Counted from the first letter of the stretch, positions 45,124 through 57,834 are shown. The stretch: DNA of 64,000 nucleotides from Pogona vitticeps (GCF_051106095.1 NC_135783.1:330162322-330226321), one strand, 5' to 3'. Made by a program: numbers and translations. Notes: a model not told the origin generated them from the letters alone.

Positions 45124-45236
45124 ATAATAAGTATATTATATGATATACTTATTCATTATACTGTGGTGTTTCTGACATGAACAAAGAAAGAAGTTCATTC
45201 CGACTTATGGTGACTCTTTTCAGGGTTTTCTAGGTA

Positions 45237-45497
45237 CAGTGGGGTCTTGACTTGAGAACTTAATCCGTATTGGAAGGCGGTTCTCAAGTCAAAAAGTCTG
45301 TAAGTCAAGTCTCCATTGACCTACAGTGCACTGAAAACCGATTAATCCTGTAACAGGCCATTTTTGTTCCATTTTGGGTTTTTTCTGGTCTGTAAGTCAA
45401 ATCTCAGTCTGCAAGTCAAACCTAAATTTTGCGGCCAGAGAAGTCTGTAACTCAAAAAGTCTGTAAGTCAAGCCGTCTGTAAGTCAAAGGTCCACTG
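45237..45497. mobile_element. TA-flanked MITE, another Tc1/mariner-type family
   Basis: CAGTGGGGTCTTGACTTGAGA at the left, 'gtaagtcaaaggtccactg' at the right, TA on both sides; internal 'gtctgtaagtcaa' repeats. 261 bp. Confidence 0.75.
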
Positions 45498-45504
45498 TAC
45501 AGAG

Positions 45505-45668
45505 TGGGATGAGGTGGCACTGTGAGTTAAACAGCAGAAACCTCTGTGCTGCAAGGTTGGAACACCAGCCGTCGTAAGATCGAATCCACACAACAGAGTG
45601 AGCTCCCATCGCTTGTCTCAGCTCCTGCCAACCTAGCAGTTCAAAAGCATGTAAAAATGCAAGTTTAA
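45505..45668 (+). mobile_element. Sauria-type SINE
   Basis: 'gtcgtaagatcgaatccaca' (B box), 'gtgagctcccatcgcttgtc' and 'cctgccaacctagcagttca' then 'aaagcatgtaaaaatgcaag' are near-identical to the squamate Sauria SINE. This is the best marker of the host lineage. Confidence 0.85.
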
Positions 45669-45699
45669 TGTCTTGAAGATATGTAAGACATAAAAATAC

Positions 45700-46780
45700 T
45701 ATAGACATACAGAGAAACATTATGTAAGTAATGTCAGGTATGCATAAATTTAAACATCTCCAATGGGTTTTAGTTAAGATTTCCGGCTAAAGTTGGTTGA
45801 ATCTGTCAGTTTAATTTTTTTTCTCTGTTCATTTTTTTAAAAAAGCTGAGCTTTTCTCTCATCTTGTTTATGGAGGAGTTCATGAACTGCTGTTGAATTT
45901 TTATTGAAGAAGAAGGCAAAGAAGAATTAATGAAATTTTCAACCAATCACACAGCCCAAATTTATTAGATAAAACTGTTCTCAGCATAGAGTAGACAACA
46001 TACCTGTGTCAAATAGATGTTAAAGATGAGGAGAAAAGAGGAAATCATTTCAGCTCAGTACTGTACTAGAGAGAATGGTTAGATACACAGGAATTCAAAC
46101 CTAGACTTTTCCAAGCCCTGTATCTGGAAGTGATGAGTGAATCTGTCAGTTTCAAACTGTCGTGCATTTCATTTTGAAGGACACACTTGCTATGGTAAAC
46201 AGAACTCTTCCATGATTTTAATCTCAAGAAATTGTGAATCTTGTTTCTTTGATAATCTAGTAAAATGGCCAACTCCAAATTCAGCATGATTTCCATCACA
46301 ACCCCTTGGGATTTCAAGCACGCTCCTAGCAAGTCCTGTAATACCCAATAACAGCAACTGAACTTTGTAGAGTTCTTAATCAGGGTGCCAAAGATCTGAC
46401 AAGAAAATCAATGCAATCTCTTAGGTTTATTGACTGAAATATCCAGAAAGATTTTTGACCAGAGCTAGAAGTACAGACTGATCAGTCTGATATATATACA
46501 GTAATTTAAACTCATTTTCCTATGACAGCATGAAAATCTTAGGCTTTATATTTGGAGTATGACAAAACTATAGATTGTGGTTTCTCTTGAAACTTATTTT
46601 CCCTACTAATAAGTCTCTCTGTGTTCTCGTGCCCCTGGAGGAAAGGTAACATTTGGATCAATCAAATCATATTGATCTCAGGTAGAAGTGGTTCATTTTT
46701 ATAATGTTTATCTTTTATAAAACCAGGCACCATAAGTGGGAGACACCAATCTAATTGGGTTAGACAAATATTGAAATGCT
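45700..46780. other. Unique intergenic stretch
   Basis: No exon, repeat with clear ends, or RNA gene seen. Confidence 0.5.
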
Positions 46781-47230
46781 CTTTTGCTCTGTGGTAAATT
46801 ATTCTGCTCTTTGATATGCATTTCATTGCAGGTGTGTGTTTGTGTTCAAAGCTATAAAAATTTAACCTTCTTAAGTGCCACTTCCTCTGTAGCATCACAA
46901 GGCCACAGCCATCAATACTGGCATCCTTTCCCATTCATTTTTTTTTCACTGTTAGAATATCTCTGTCCTTCAGCATGTAATGCAAGCAGGAGATTAACGT
47001 TTCCCTCTCCTTTGGCCCTACCAAATTCTGATAATGCAGCTATAAACAGGAAGATGAATTTGGACACAGAGAAGAAGCCAGTCTCAGTAAATTATACTGC
47101 TGAAGTATCTTTTATTGCTATTGAAATTATAAACATGATTTATTATTACACCCGACAGTTGGTGGAATTAGATGTTGTATCTCAGCAGAAAGCTCTCTCT
47201 GCAGTCAGTTCCTAAGCAATCGATATGACA
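46780..47230. other. Candidate conserved noncoding element upstream of NRDE2
   Basis: Repeat-free, with a 143-codon chance open frame on the plus strand (46784-47215). Text such as 'ctttgatatgcatttcattg' (octamer-like ATATGCATTT), 'cttttattgctattgaaatt' and 'ataaacatgatttattatta' (FOX-like TAAACA) has the look of a developmental enhancer. Coding is unlikely: no known domain, no clear splice or start context. Confidence 0.3.
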
Positions 47231-48430
47231 GAGGTTTGGGGCAAGTCAATACATATGCAGTAAAAGAGGCTCTGCAGTGCACTGAACTGGAATATGCTGT
47301 AGTTATAAACTATTGAATTATCGAGTTAATATACTGTACTGAAGGGTTATTGTGACCTTAATATATTTAGAAATCATCACAAGCTACATTACATCAAAAT
47401 ACTATACTGTAGATTCATTTATAAACCACATATATTTTAAAAATCATAAATGTTAGGAAACACATATTCAGTTAACTTTTTATGCTACGGAGATTATACA
47501 GACATATAAGATGTGTTTCCCCCTAGCCCTCAGTCTATAGTTTACTGGGTAGATGCAGACAAGCGTATTTCTTCTCCATATTGTGTACAAGGACAGGATA
47601 AAAGTACTAAACTACACTTAATAAATGAAAAACAGCAATCCTTTCCCTTCTCTTATAAAATATAGGCTAAAATCCTATTGCTTAGTATAGTAAATTGCGG
47701 TAGAGTAGGACCATTGCATCAATGCGGAATTGGTAAGTCAACTCCTCCATAAGTTCCAGTCATTCAAATGGACCTACTCAAAATGTGTTTTATTTTACCA
47801 TAGTAAAAGTTGCAGTTAGAGTAGTGCCCTTTGTATCAATGGAATTTATGGAGAGTTTGGCTCACTAAATGTCCATTCATTCAATGGACTTATTCTAAGT
47901 GCAATTTACTGCGCTAAGCAATAGGATTTTGGGCACTATCTAGTGGAATCTTTCAAAGGAGATAACGCATTACTGAACAAGTACAGCATCTGTATGCATG
48001 TTCTGTCTGTAACAGTCAATTGCCCTGGAGAAGCTCAAGCAAGACCAGCAAATGCTCTAAGAGTCACATATACACAATAATTTTTAAAAAAATACTGTAT
48101 AAACAAATGGTTGAAGTAGCTGATGCAGGAAGGTGGACAGTTCAGTCTGCCTGATGAGGACATAAATTATCAAAATAACATGACAGTCTGCCAAGAAGCT
48201 TCTAGAACTGAGAATACAGTGTCTGATATGGAAGAAAAACTATTATTAAATTTATTATTAAATTAATGCATCACCATTAGTGTTCCAAACCCCAAACCTT
48301 CAGCCACCCAAAATTGTTTTTATTCCCAGATAGAGCTCCAATTGATTTGCAGATTTGTCATTGTTCTTTTTGCATATTAAACTCCAAGACTTATAATTTT
48401 TATCTTTTATACTATAGTTTACTACAGTTT
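47231..48430. other. Unique AT-rich intergenic stretch
   Basis: Nothing recognised. Confidence 0.5.
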
Positions 48431-48439
48431 TTGGCACCA

Positions 48440-48560
48440 AAACTAACAAAGAATCTTGTGACATCCTAAGGACTGGATCATCTTATTCTGCCATAGGTTT
48501 TCACAGCTACAGTCCACATCATCAGACAAATATGATTCTCTGTTCTCATTTGCTGTATGC
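48440..48560 (-). mobile_element. Penelope-like fragment
   Basis: Minus strand: 'gtctgatgatgtggactgta' then GCTGTGAAAACC, with 'gatgtcacaagattctttg' further on. CTGATGA and GAAAA of a hammerhead-like core are kept; the hairpin between them is degraded. Confidence 0.5.
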
Positions 48561-49184
48561 ACTTTGACGTAAACTTTACAATAAAAGAAAAAAACATACT
48601 TCTTGGAGTTAAATGTGCAAAAATAATAGTGACAAATCTGCAAGAAATTAATTAGAGCTCTATCTGTGAGAATTAATCAGAACTTGAATATATGTATCAA
48701 ATAAAATTTAGAGCAGCAGTAAATTGGTGGCAATACAAAACATTTAGCATTGCTCAGTAGATTTTAGCTAGGAAACCACTGTTCCTATTCAAACCCAAAT
48801 TAATGAAAGTGAACTTTTAGATACACTTAAAAAACTGCTGTGGTAGTTCTAGTTTATTGTTGCATTCTTAACAGAGTTCTTAAAGAAGAGAGTGAATATT
48901 TAAAGTATCACAAAGATTAACCACATGTTACTTATTAAAAGACTGTTTCCATCCAGGTAGGATGTGGCTAATCCCTTCAAATACTTTTGCTGCTAATAAT
49001 TTGCTTTAGCTACTAATCACTGTTGCTATTTACAGAATGAATTTCAAGAAAAAAAGAAGTGAATACCAAACAAATATCTTAAATCATTACTAGATTTGAA
49101 ATGCACTTGAGTCTTCCAACCAACACTACCCTTTTATCTTAAGAGTTCTGTATGAATGCTTTGCCACGTCGTCTCTCTGTCCTC

Positions 49185-49285
49185 ATTCTTACGTCTGAAG
49201 AAGTGGACTTGTACCATGAAAACTGACCTTAAAATATAGTCTAAGGTGCCACAACACCATTGTCTTCTTTATTTATTCATTTTGC
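49185..49285 (+). mobile_element. Penelope-like fragment
   Basis: 'gtctgaagaagtggacttgt' then ACCATGAAAAC and 'gtctaaggtgccacaacacc'. CTGAAGA, an imperfect hairpin and GAAAAC in order. Confidence 0.5.
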
Positions 49286-49371
49286 TTTTGTTTTGTGTTT
49301 TTTATTGATATTTAAATACTGAGTGATAAATAAAAAAAATATTGTATTCAAATATCATTAGTGAACACTAA

Positions 49372-50824
49372 ATCACAGAATCATAGAATCATGGAGTTGG
49401 GAGGGACCTATAAATCCCTCTGGATTTCTGCACAATCCATGTAAAAATATATCTGACATATAGCTGTCTAATTTTCTTTTGAATGCCTCCAGTGCTGCAG
49501 CGATCACTATCTCCCAAGATAATTGATTCCACTGTGTACTGTTCTAACAATTATGAAGCCTTTCCTGCTATTAAACCAAAATCAAGTATTTGGAAAGTGT
49601 TATCATATCTTCCGTGATTTTTTCTTTTTTCAAGGCTATACATGCCCAGTTCTTTCAGTCTTTGTTCTCAGGGCTTGGGTTGCAGTCCCTTGATCATCCT
49701 TGTATCATTCCTTTGAACTTGTTCCAGTTTGATGGTATCCTTCTTAAAGTGTGGTTTCTAGTGATATTAGGCACTGCTTCTGAGAGTTCTTCAGCCAGTT
49801 CCTTCAGTACTCTTGGATGCAGTTCATTGGGCCCCAGAGATCTGAACTCATTAAAAGTAATAAGATAGTCCTTGACAAATATTGATATTTGTTTATCCAT
49901 CTCAAGTCGCAATCCTGTCCTCTTCACTTGTACCCACATTTGCCTTGTGGGCATAGACTATCTTTTGGGAAAAGACCAAGCTAAAGCAGGAATTAAGCAC
50001 TTTTGCCTTTTCGTTGTCATTCATTACCATTTTTCCATCCCCACGGAGTAGCTGAGCCACTATTTATTTTCTGTCTTTTGCTGTGTACATGCTTGGCCTT
50101 CCTTCACTTCCTATATTTGTCCTTTTTTAATTTTATTTTCAGGTCCTCTCTGAGCTTTTTGTAAAGCTACGTTGGTCTCTTTTTTTCTGTCTTCCATATT
50201 TTTGTTGGAATTGTTTGCAGTTGTGCCTTTAGAATGTTCTTATCAGAAGCTCCCACCCATCTTGGGACTCATTTTCTTGTTATCATTGTCATTTTCTTGT
50301 TATCACTTATCGTTGTTGTGAGTTTATTTCTTAAAATTCAGCATGCACACATAACGGCACTGGTTTGGTTTCCTTTGAAATCATGAACTGAAGAACAACA
50401 TGGTCATTTCCTTCCAGATTTCCACTTACTGCCACTTCTTCCACCAAATCGTCTTTATTTGTTAGAATCAAGTCAAGGATAGCTACCCCTTTAGTTTCTT
50501 TCTTCACTTTTTGTAAGAAAAAATTATCAGCAACACAAGCCAGGAATGTCTTGTAAGAGCCATATTTGGCAGTATTTGACTAACAGATTACATTATCAGC
50601 GTAATTTAAGTCTTCCATTACTATTACATTGTGCCTCTTTTAAATTCTTGCAATAGGTTTTTAAAAAGGTTTCATCTGCATCCTCTCCTTGATTGGATGG
50701 TCAGTTATGGACTCCAACCACTGTGTTCCTTTTTTTCTTTGCCCCCATTGACACCTGGATCAATGAGCAATACATTCTGTTTGTAGTTGATTTCCACACA
50801 GTATCTCCAAATGAAAGCAAGGCA
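49372..50824 (-). mobile_element. Old CR1-clade LINE, antisense, internally deleted
   Basis: 49372-49740 is the CR1 3' end ('cagaatcatagaatcatgga'). At about 49745 it jumps to minus-strand text RSLGPNELHPRVLKELAEEL, the start of CR1 reverse transcriptase (..GPDGLHPRVLRELA..), and continues with endonuclease-side sequence. The RT body is missing. It appears to resume after the unit at 50825. Confidence 0.75.
50813..50824. repeat. 12 nt direct repeat flanking an insertion (left)
   Basis: GAAAGCAAGGCA here and at 50975-50986. Confidence 0.85.
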
Positions 50825-50974
50825 ATGTATTCGCGAAGGCTTTCACGGCTGGGATCTAATGGTTGTTGTGGGTTTTTCGGGCTCTTTGGCTGTGCTCTGA
50901 AGTTTATTCTTCCTGACATTTCGCCAGTCTCTGTGGCCGGCATCTTCAGAGGACTGGAGTAGGAACTCTGTCCA
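50825..50974. mobile_element. Short Penelope-like unit inserted in the CR1 copy
   Basis: 'attcgcgaaggctttcacgg' , 'tggttgttgtgggtttttcg' and 'cgccagtctctgtggccggc' then 'atcttcagagg'. 150 bp, bounded by a 12 nt duplication. On the minus strand it carries CTGAAGA..GCCGG..CTGGC..GAAA. Confidence 0.75.
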
Positions 50975-50986
50975 GAAAGCAAGGCA
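50975..50986. repeat. 12 nt direct repeat flanking an insertion (right)
   Basis: Exact copy of 50813-50824. Confidence 0.85.
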
Positions 50987-53585
50987 GTTAGGGAAATCTA
51001 TCAATTGTTAGCAAACTCAGAACTCCTTGCAAAAGTAGTCAGCAAATATCATGTGTTAACTTTCCAACAGCCTCCAAGTCTAGGATATTGTTTGCAAGAG
51101 TTGTTCTCAAACCATGAGTCAACTGTTTTTGATCTCATTCTTGTGAATCCAAGCACTGCATAGTCCATGTGTACCAACAGGAGCTACCAAAGTGAACAGA
51201 ACATCACCTGTAGGCCCAATATTTGAATTTATGAAGACAAGATTGTCAGGACAGTGACTGCAGTAGGCAGGCAAAACTACAACAGACCTAGGTACATACC
51301 TGAAAAATCAATCTGAACAACCAGGGGCCAGACACGATTTAGAATATCATGCCTTGCCTGATTTGCCAATGCTCCAGAAAGAAATGCCATCAGATGTAAA
51401 AACATCAGTGAAAAGAGAGAACATCTGGGTTTATAGGCCTGGCATTGTAGCTTCATGGTCTAAACCTACAGGAAAACACCTGACATTTTCCTTCTATATT
51501 TGAATACTACATCCTCAGGATTCAACAACTTCCACATTGAATATAGTTCACTTTTATTTACAGCAAGCAAAACAGGTGGAAGCTAAAATATTTCACCATG
51601 ACATTCAAATTGGCATGTCCAATGAATCTGTGAGTTTTCATCCTCTACTGTAAACGCCACAATTTCAAAAGTGATTTTCCTGAGGCATGGGTGTCTGTGA
51701 GAAATTCCATTCCAAAAGCACAGACACTTTCAACAGTAATGGTTCTTCAATTTTTTAATGTTCCACAGTAAGAGAATTCATTCTACTTAGTGCTATACCC
51801 TTCTTGAATATGGAATATTATATCTTTAAAATAAATATTAAAAGTCCCTCCCTCCATGCACACACATCTTACCAGCAGCAGAAGAAGAGGAAACTAAATA
51901 AACATTGTCAGTATATTCTAACCAGGGAAAACTTTTCATGGTTAATTTAACAGTGATATCCATATTGGATGGATCTTTAAAATTAGATGCTAGAAGCTGT
52001 CCCATTAAACATAAACACAGGAATGGACTGGGTAAGAGCTGACACTGGTTCCATTTTATAAAATGGCACCAAGTGTAATGTCATTAAACCAAATAAAGTG
52101 CCATTCAGCCTCTATCCACCCAAAGACTTCTCTAGTTTTGCTGGTGAAATTCAGTCACATACTGTACTTGACTATTTCACCAATGGACTTGGTTATAATC
52201 CTGTGAACTTCACAAACACAGGAACTGTACAGTAATGTTGTAAAGCTTTATCTTATGATTTCTTCTATGGAAATATAACTGGTTTGGATTCCAAATGTTT
52301 TATTCTGCTTTAAACACCACCATATATTTATACGTGTAGTAAAAGCAATGAGAAGAGTTATTAAGAAACCACTGGAACATCTGTTAAGTACAGGCCCTAT
52401 AAAATATTCATGTTAAAATCTCTTGATTGAAATATATCTCTGAAAATATATAAATGGGGGAATCAAGGAACACTACTGGAAATAATTTGTATTAGATAAT
52501 AAAGAAGAAAATATAAACACTATTTTTTTGCTGACTGCCCTGTATTTTCTCTATTTTGGTAGTATCAGCTTGGATCCATAAGATGGCAGAGCTGCATATT
52601 TCAAATACATTTCAGTGTGATTGTGTCATTTTATTTTGAAATATATACTAATATTTTGCAAAAAATATGCTAATTGTATTGCCTAATTATATTATTTTCT
52701 CTAGAAATATTCCTGCCTAATAATATGAAGGTTTCAATATGTGACACAAATATTAACACAAATATTATATATTCTGATTCATGTTTTCTGGAGATGCACC
52801 TTGCTCATTATATAAATATGAACACAGCACAGCTTAAACTTAGCTCATAGTCTATTATAATAAATGTGCACATATCATATGTTCTCAACCATCCATAAAT
52901 GAGGTCAGCAGGCTGCTGGCTTTATACAGAATATAATCCGATCCCCATTTCATGTCTCGCCTAGCTTCAAAACATAAAATTACTTTCTTAGAAAGTACTG
53001 TATTTGGATATGCCATAATTTTTCTATGTACGGTATGTACTTTCAGGTGCTAATAATGAAATGTTGTTAGAAATGCATGCTATAATAAAATGCTAATCTT
53101 GCAAGTAAATCACTATAACTTTATTGCTCCCTTCAATTGATAAATGCCAACAGGACTATAGCCCAATCAGACTGGTGAAATATAATGAAGAAAGGTATCA
53201 ACAATCTGAAGAAAGTTCAAAGTTTGCATAAGCACATACTGTAGTCAGTAGGAAAAAAACTTCTCTGCGAGGACAACGCACATGTCCAGTTATAAGAGTG
53301 ATTAGAAGAATGGGGTTTGTGCATCTTTAACCTCTGTGCAATGACAGAATCAATTCTAGTTGGTGCATCTTGTTATCCTGAGGTAAGAAATGCTGCATCT
53401 TCGGAAATTCCTCTGGTGCACAACAATTAAAAGATACAGGAGCCACGTTCTTCTTTACACACTTTCGTCTTTACAAATTGCAGCAGACTGCATTTTCATT
53501 ACCATAAATTGAATTTTTTCTGTATCAATTTTGTCTATAAAATCAGCATCAAGCATTTTTCCATGACTATACAGGAAAAGAATGA

Positions 53586-53591
<6 letters not shown>
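50987..53591. other. Unique intergenic stretch
   Basis: AT-rich with no exon, RNA gene or clear repeat. The first part may still be old CR1. Confidence 0.5.
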
Positions 53592-53653
<62 letters not shown>

Positions 53654-53693
53654 ACGTGTGTGTGTGTGCACGTGTGTGCGTGTGTGTGTGTGT
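53592..53693. repeat. (GT)n microsatellite
   Basis: About 100 bp of GT with a few C interruptions (cacg) in the right half. Open frames here are by-products. Confidence 0.97.
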
Positions 53694-54540
53694 CCATTTT
53701 TTTTCAAATATTATAGTAACAGGGCTGTCCCCTGCCCTTGTTTATATTTCCAAGAAAAATCTTGTTTCCTCCATTCTCACAAATGAGCTTGCACATATAC
53801 ACTGAACGTGAGGAAAGGATTTCTCCGGACATAAAAGGGTGGATACGGCACATTTTGTAATATTTTAGATTTTAAAAGTAAATTTAAAATTGCCTTGGTT
53901 TGGATGAAGATTAAAAGTATGTTTCAGTTTTATTTAGTAGGTGGTAAAATAAGTATATTCCAGATTATTTAATATTGATTACTAATCAATGATTAGTATA
54001 ATATACTTCCTCAAAAAACCTTTTGCAGAAAAATTTTCAAATTTGGTTCAGCTAACTGTGCTTTAGGACTACTTTATAAATACTGGTGAGACATATTTAT
54101 AAATTATTTATATGTATATGTACAGTATATGTATATGTATATATATATGTATGTATGTATGTATGAGAATTATTCTAAGCATATTTGTAACTTTTATATT
54201 TGATGCCTGTTTATGCATATTTTTGTGTAACTTTAGCATAAGTTATAAAAGAATAGCGGCAGTCAAGCCTTCTAGAACTGAATGCCTTGCATTCATACTT
54301 ATTGCTGATTCACCCACCCTTCACGCGGCTCTTGAAAAAGGCAGTAAAAAACTCGCGACAACAACAATAATAATTAATTCAACCATTTTAATCGCGCAAA
54401 AAGGCACTTAAACTTCTTCCCGGATATGTGTCCCCATACCTCTTCTTTCGAACCAACCAAAAACAAACCGAAAGGAAAATGAATAAATATTTGAGACATA
54501 CATGCGCATATATGTCTTATAGAGAGAGATCTATAAGATC
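53694..54540. other. Stretch before the second CpG island
   Basis: A short TATG run at 54109-54165; otherwise nothing recognised. Confidence 0.5.
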
Positions 54541-55860
54541 ACTCCTCTTTTCATGATATTGCACTGCAGAAGAACGACAGCGAGCCTTCGTCCCCCCTAT
54601 TTAAAGCTTGCTCTTTACAGCTCCTTCTCTCAAGTGTCACTTCAGCAGCCCCGCTTGGAAATTGAGCAATACATCTCGACGGCGATCCCTAACGCTATCG
54701 ATCCGTCTGGATGCGGTTACCGCCTCTCTCCTAAGGAAAACTGCTCTCCCCGACCCTTCCCCACTCCGGTGCTCGATCCCAACTTCTCCATGGGGTTTGC
54801 ACTGGGATCTCGGTGAGGAAATGTCAAGCGAGGGATGCTGTCTGAAAGTTGCATCTCACAGAATCTCCCCACCCTTCTTTTTCGACGGGAGATTGCAAAA
54901 AGCAGCCGGGGCTGGCAATAAAGGGAGATCCATAGGGGGGGGGGGCGGCTGAAAGGGGGGTGGGGGCTGAGATCCGCTCGCTGTCATGCGTGCGATGAAG
55001 TGCCCTACTTAAAGAGAATGACAAGATGTGGGTGACACACATCCGTGTGTCCTCTCAGCTGATCATGACGCCGTTTGCCTCGGATACCGAAGGAACAAGG
55101 GCGCTTCCACACTGAGGGAAACGGGCAGGGCGGGTCGGGGGGTGACCAGCTTCCTTCCCAATGTCGGAGATCCAGCCAAGGCTTGCAAATCGCCATTTGC
55201 GTGCTCAGGGTTGCAAAAGGGAAAGGAAAATATCTCCCCCCCCCCCAATTTCACTAGGTTGCCAAGGCCAGGGGAGTTCTCTGCCAGCCGCCCTTGGCAA
55301 CCTCTCCTCCCTGCAACACCGTCCTGTCCAAAGAGCGGCCCAAGGCTTGCGGGCGCGAACCCTTCCCCTCCTCCCCGCGTTCAGCCATTCACACACACAA
55401 AAAAAAAAACCCTCGCCAGCGCGCGAGGCAGCATCCCCTGACGCATTGCAGGTACGATGCCACCAATCCAAGCGCTCGGCTCTAGCCTGCCAACCCTTGC
55501 AGGGTCCCGCTAGCCAATCAGGAGGCTCGTCACAAAAAAAGAAGACGCCTCGGCAGCCCGGATGCGTGGATGCGCTGGTCCAGACGCAGAGGTTGTTTTA
55601 AAAAAAAACTTGGTAACCTTCCGCGGGATGATATAATCCCTTCCCTCCGATTAATTCGCCAGCCAGCGCTTCGCTGCCTCCAGCTGCCCGGGCTGGGCTC
55701 GCGGGAGGAGGGCGGTTGCCTCCCTCGCTTTTTGGATTCCTGCCACGGCCGCTGGGCTCTGCGCTCGCCGTGCAAGCTGGTCGCTCTGCCGTCCTCGGTC
55801 ACGCCGTCTAAAAGCTCTCTATACACGGCATAGCCCTCTTTGACTGGTGCAGGCGGGCCA
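54540..55860. promoter_or_regulatory. Orphan CpG island, candidate promoter
   Basis: About 1.3 kb of CpG-rich sequence in an AT-rich intergenic region, 12 kb upstream of NRDE2. It holds a CCAAT box (agccaatcagg, 55510-55520), GC-rich runs, TATA-like text (gatgatataatccc near 55627) and no repeat. Many short frames on both strands show no homology and no agreed splice sites. No exon of a known gene, including CALM1, could be placed. Likely a promoter of an unlisted transcript (perhaps a lncRNA) or an outlying first exon of the next gene to the right; direction unknown. Confidence 0.55.
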
Positions 55861-55869
55861 GAAAGATAA

Positions 55870-56919
55870 AGTACTGTGCACTCTTTTCGCTTTCAGTTGC
55901 AACAGCAAAGCCTCACAAACCGGGCAATCCTGTTCGAAAAACAAAGATCCTACAGATTGCCTTCATGCAAATCCATGTTTGAGACCCAGGAGGAGTCCTT
56001 CCCTTCTTTGAATGCCACGGGGATAGCCAAAGCAGGGTGGTTCCCCCCCCTTCCCCTCCGTTTGCAACCACACATTTCCCTTAGAACTGAACTAGACTTT
56101 GGCGGGGCTGAAAAGAGGTCATTGAGATGGAAGAAATGGGTATTGTTCCTCTGGGCAGGGAAAGATCCTCTTTACTAAAAAACACTCGGCAGGAAATACT
56201 GGACCATGGATGCCCACAATGCAAGAGTATTGAGGATTAGGTATGGCCTTGGATCTGGATTTTCTCTGACATCTTTTAAAAAGAAAATTAACATGCATTC
56301 CTGGGAAAGAGCAGCACACAATTAAGAGACTTTCCTCTTTAATAGATTGGGACACTCAAGTTTTTCTTACAGGTAAGTTTGCATGTCATCTGTAAGCAGA
56401 CCTTTAGATGCCTTAGATGTATGGGGTTCACAAAAGAAGGGTCTGCCAGTGGTTATTCACTGCAGTGACAAAATTGGACTTCCACATTTCACAGCAGTAT
56501 ATCTTGAAACACCAAATGCTGGAGATAGACAATACAAAAGGGCTTGTTGCTCTCATTCGTGCACTGAGCAGGGGACTGCAGTTGATGCCCTTATAGGCCA
56601 ATGTTCTGTGATTCATACCCTGTTCGTTAGGCCAAGAGAGATCTGGTAGTCATTGGTGCACAATGAATGCTGGATTAGGTGGCGGTCCAGCCCATCTGCC
56701 AGAGGTTAGAACCCGCAGTTAGCTTTAGGGAAGGGCAGAGGGTGGATTGAAAAGTGTTTTGTTGTCCTTTGATTCACCCAAAGTTCATGCTGACCTGCTT
56801 TGTTTTTCCTCTTTTGTGGTGACTAGAGATCAAAGCTCCCAGGCAGAACTCTGGGAGAGCCCAGGGATAACAAAGGGTCTGGGAGGGACAGCTGGAAAGC
56901 TTGAGAAAAATTTACTCAT
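55870..56919. other. Unique stretch right of the CpG island
   Basis: No exon or repeat with clear ends. Confidence 0.45.
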
Positions 56920-57315
56920 TTGAAATGTGATGCTGGAGGAGAGCTTTGTAGGTACCCTGGACTGCCAGAAAGATGAACAAGTGGGTCGTAGATCTAATCA
57001 AGCCTCTGGAGGCAAAAAAATGGAGCTAATGAAGATCAAATCAAGCCTGAACTATCTCTGGACGCAATAATTATGAAACTGAGACTTTGGGCACATCATG
57101 ACAAAGTAGAATTCTCTGGAAAAGATAATAATGTGGAGAAAAGTAGAAGGCAGCAGGAAAAGAGGAAGACCAAATATGAGTTGGATTGACTTCTTAAAGG
57201 GAGCCACATGCTTGAGGTTACAAAGAGCTGAGCAGGGCAGTTGAGGACAGGGCCTTTTGAAGACTGCTCGTTTGCCATGAGTCACAGGCGACTTGAAAGC
57301 ACATAACAACAACAA
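56920..57315 (+). mobile_element. BovB-like RTE LINE 3' end
   Basis: 'taccctggactgccagaaag' (PWTARK), 'gaagaccaaatatgagttgg' and 'gtcacaggcgacttgaaagc' then 'acataacaacaac'. Decayed ORF2 end and 3'UTR, closely parallel to 61610-61966. Confidence 0.75.
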
Positions 57316-57364
57316 ACTGGAGCTTCAAAGGGTGGTCTGCGGTCTATAAAAGTTTATATGAAAT

Positions 57365-57650
57365 AAAACTTGTTGATTACTAAGGTGCCATGAAACTTTT
57401 CAAAGCAGTAGCTATGTTAATGAAACAAAATACTGTGGCACCTTTAAAAATAACAGATTTATTTTAGTATGATATTTCATGGGCTACGTGCATCTGAAAA
57501 CAAGCGGATTGTAGTCCACGTCAGCTCATGCAATATAAAATTTGTGAATTGTTTTTGTTTGTTGTTTGTTATTATTTTTGTTATTGATTTACTGAAAGTT
57601 ATTGATTTACTTTCCTTCAAAAGACTATAGACTAACATGGCTTTCCTCTG
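57365..57650. mobile_element. Penelope-like fragment
   Basis: 'ctgtggcacctttaaaaata' , 'gtgcatctgaaaacaagcgg' and 'attgtagtccacgtcagctc', then 'gactatagactaacatggct'. Core motifs decayed. Confidence 0.5.
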
Positions 57651-57834
57651 TTTGTTTGATTACTACAGCTCCCAGAATCCCCATGTTGGTGTGGTCAAAG
57701 AAAATAACTTTTCTAAGTTCTCGCCCTAACTAATATATTTCCTTTCCACCCTTCCACCTCCCTTTTTCTTTCCAGATAAGAACCGAGCATAAGCATGAGA
57801 CATTCAACAAAAGGAAGTTCAAGAAAGGAAATGC

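Noticed and set aside
46784-47215. 143-codon plus-strand open frame
   Set aside because: No domain, no repeat of known motifs, and no supported splice or start context. Kept only as part of a candidate noncoding element.
53455-53805. Open frames of Val-Cys or Thr-His repeats
   Set aside because: Direct translation of the GT microsatellite.
54553-55833. Many overlapping open frames in the CpG island
   Set aside because: GC-rich islands carry few stops. The frames lie on both strands and share no homology.
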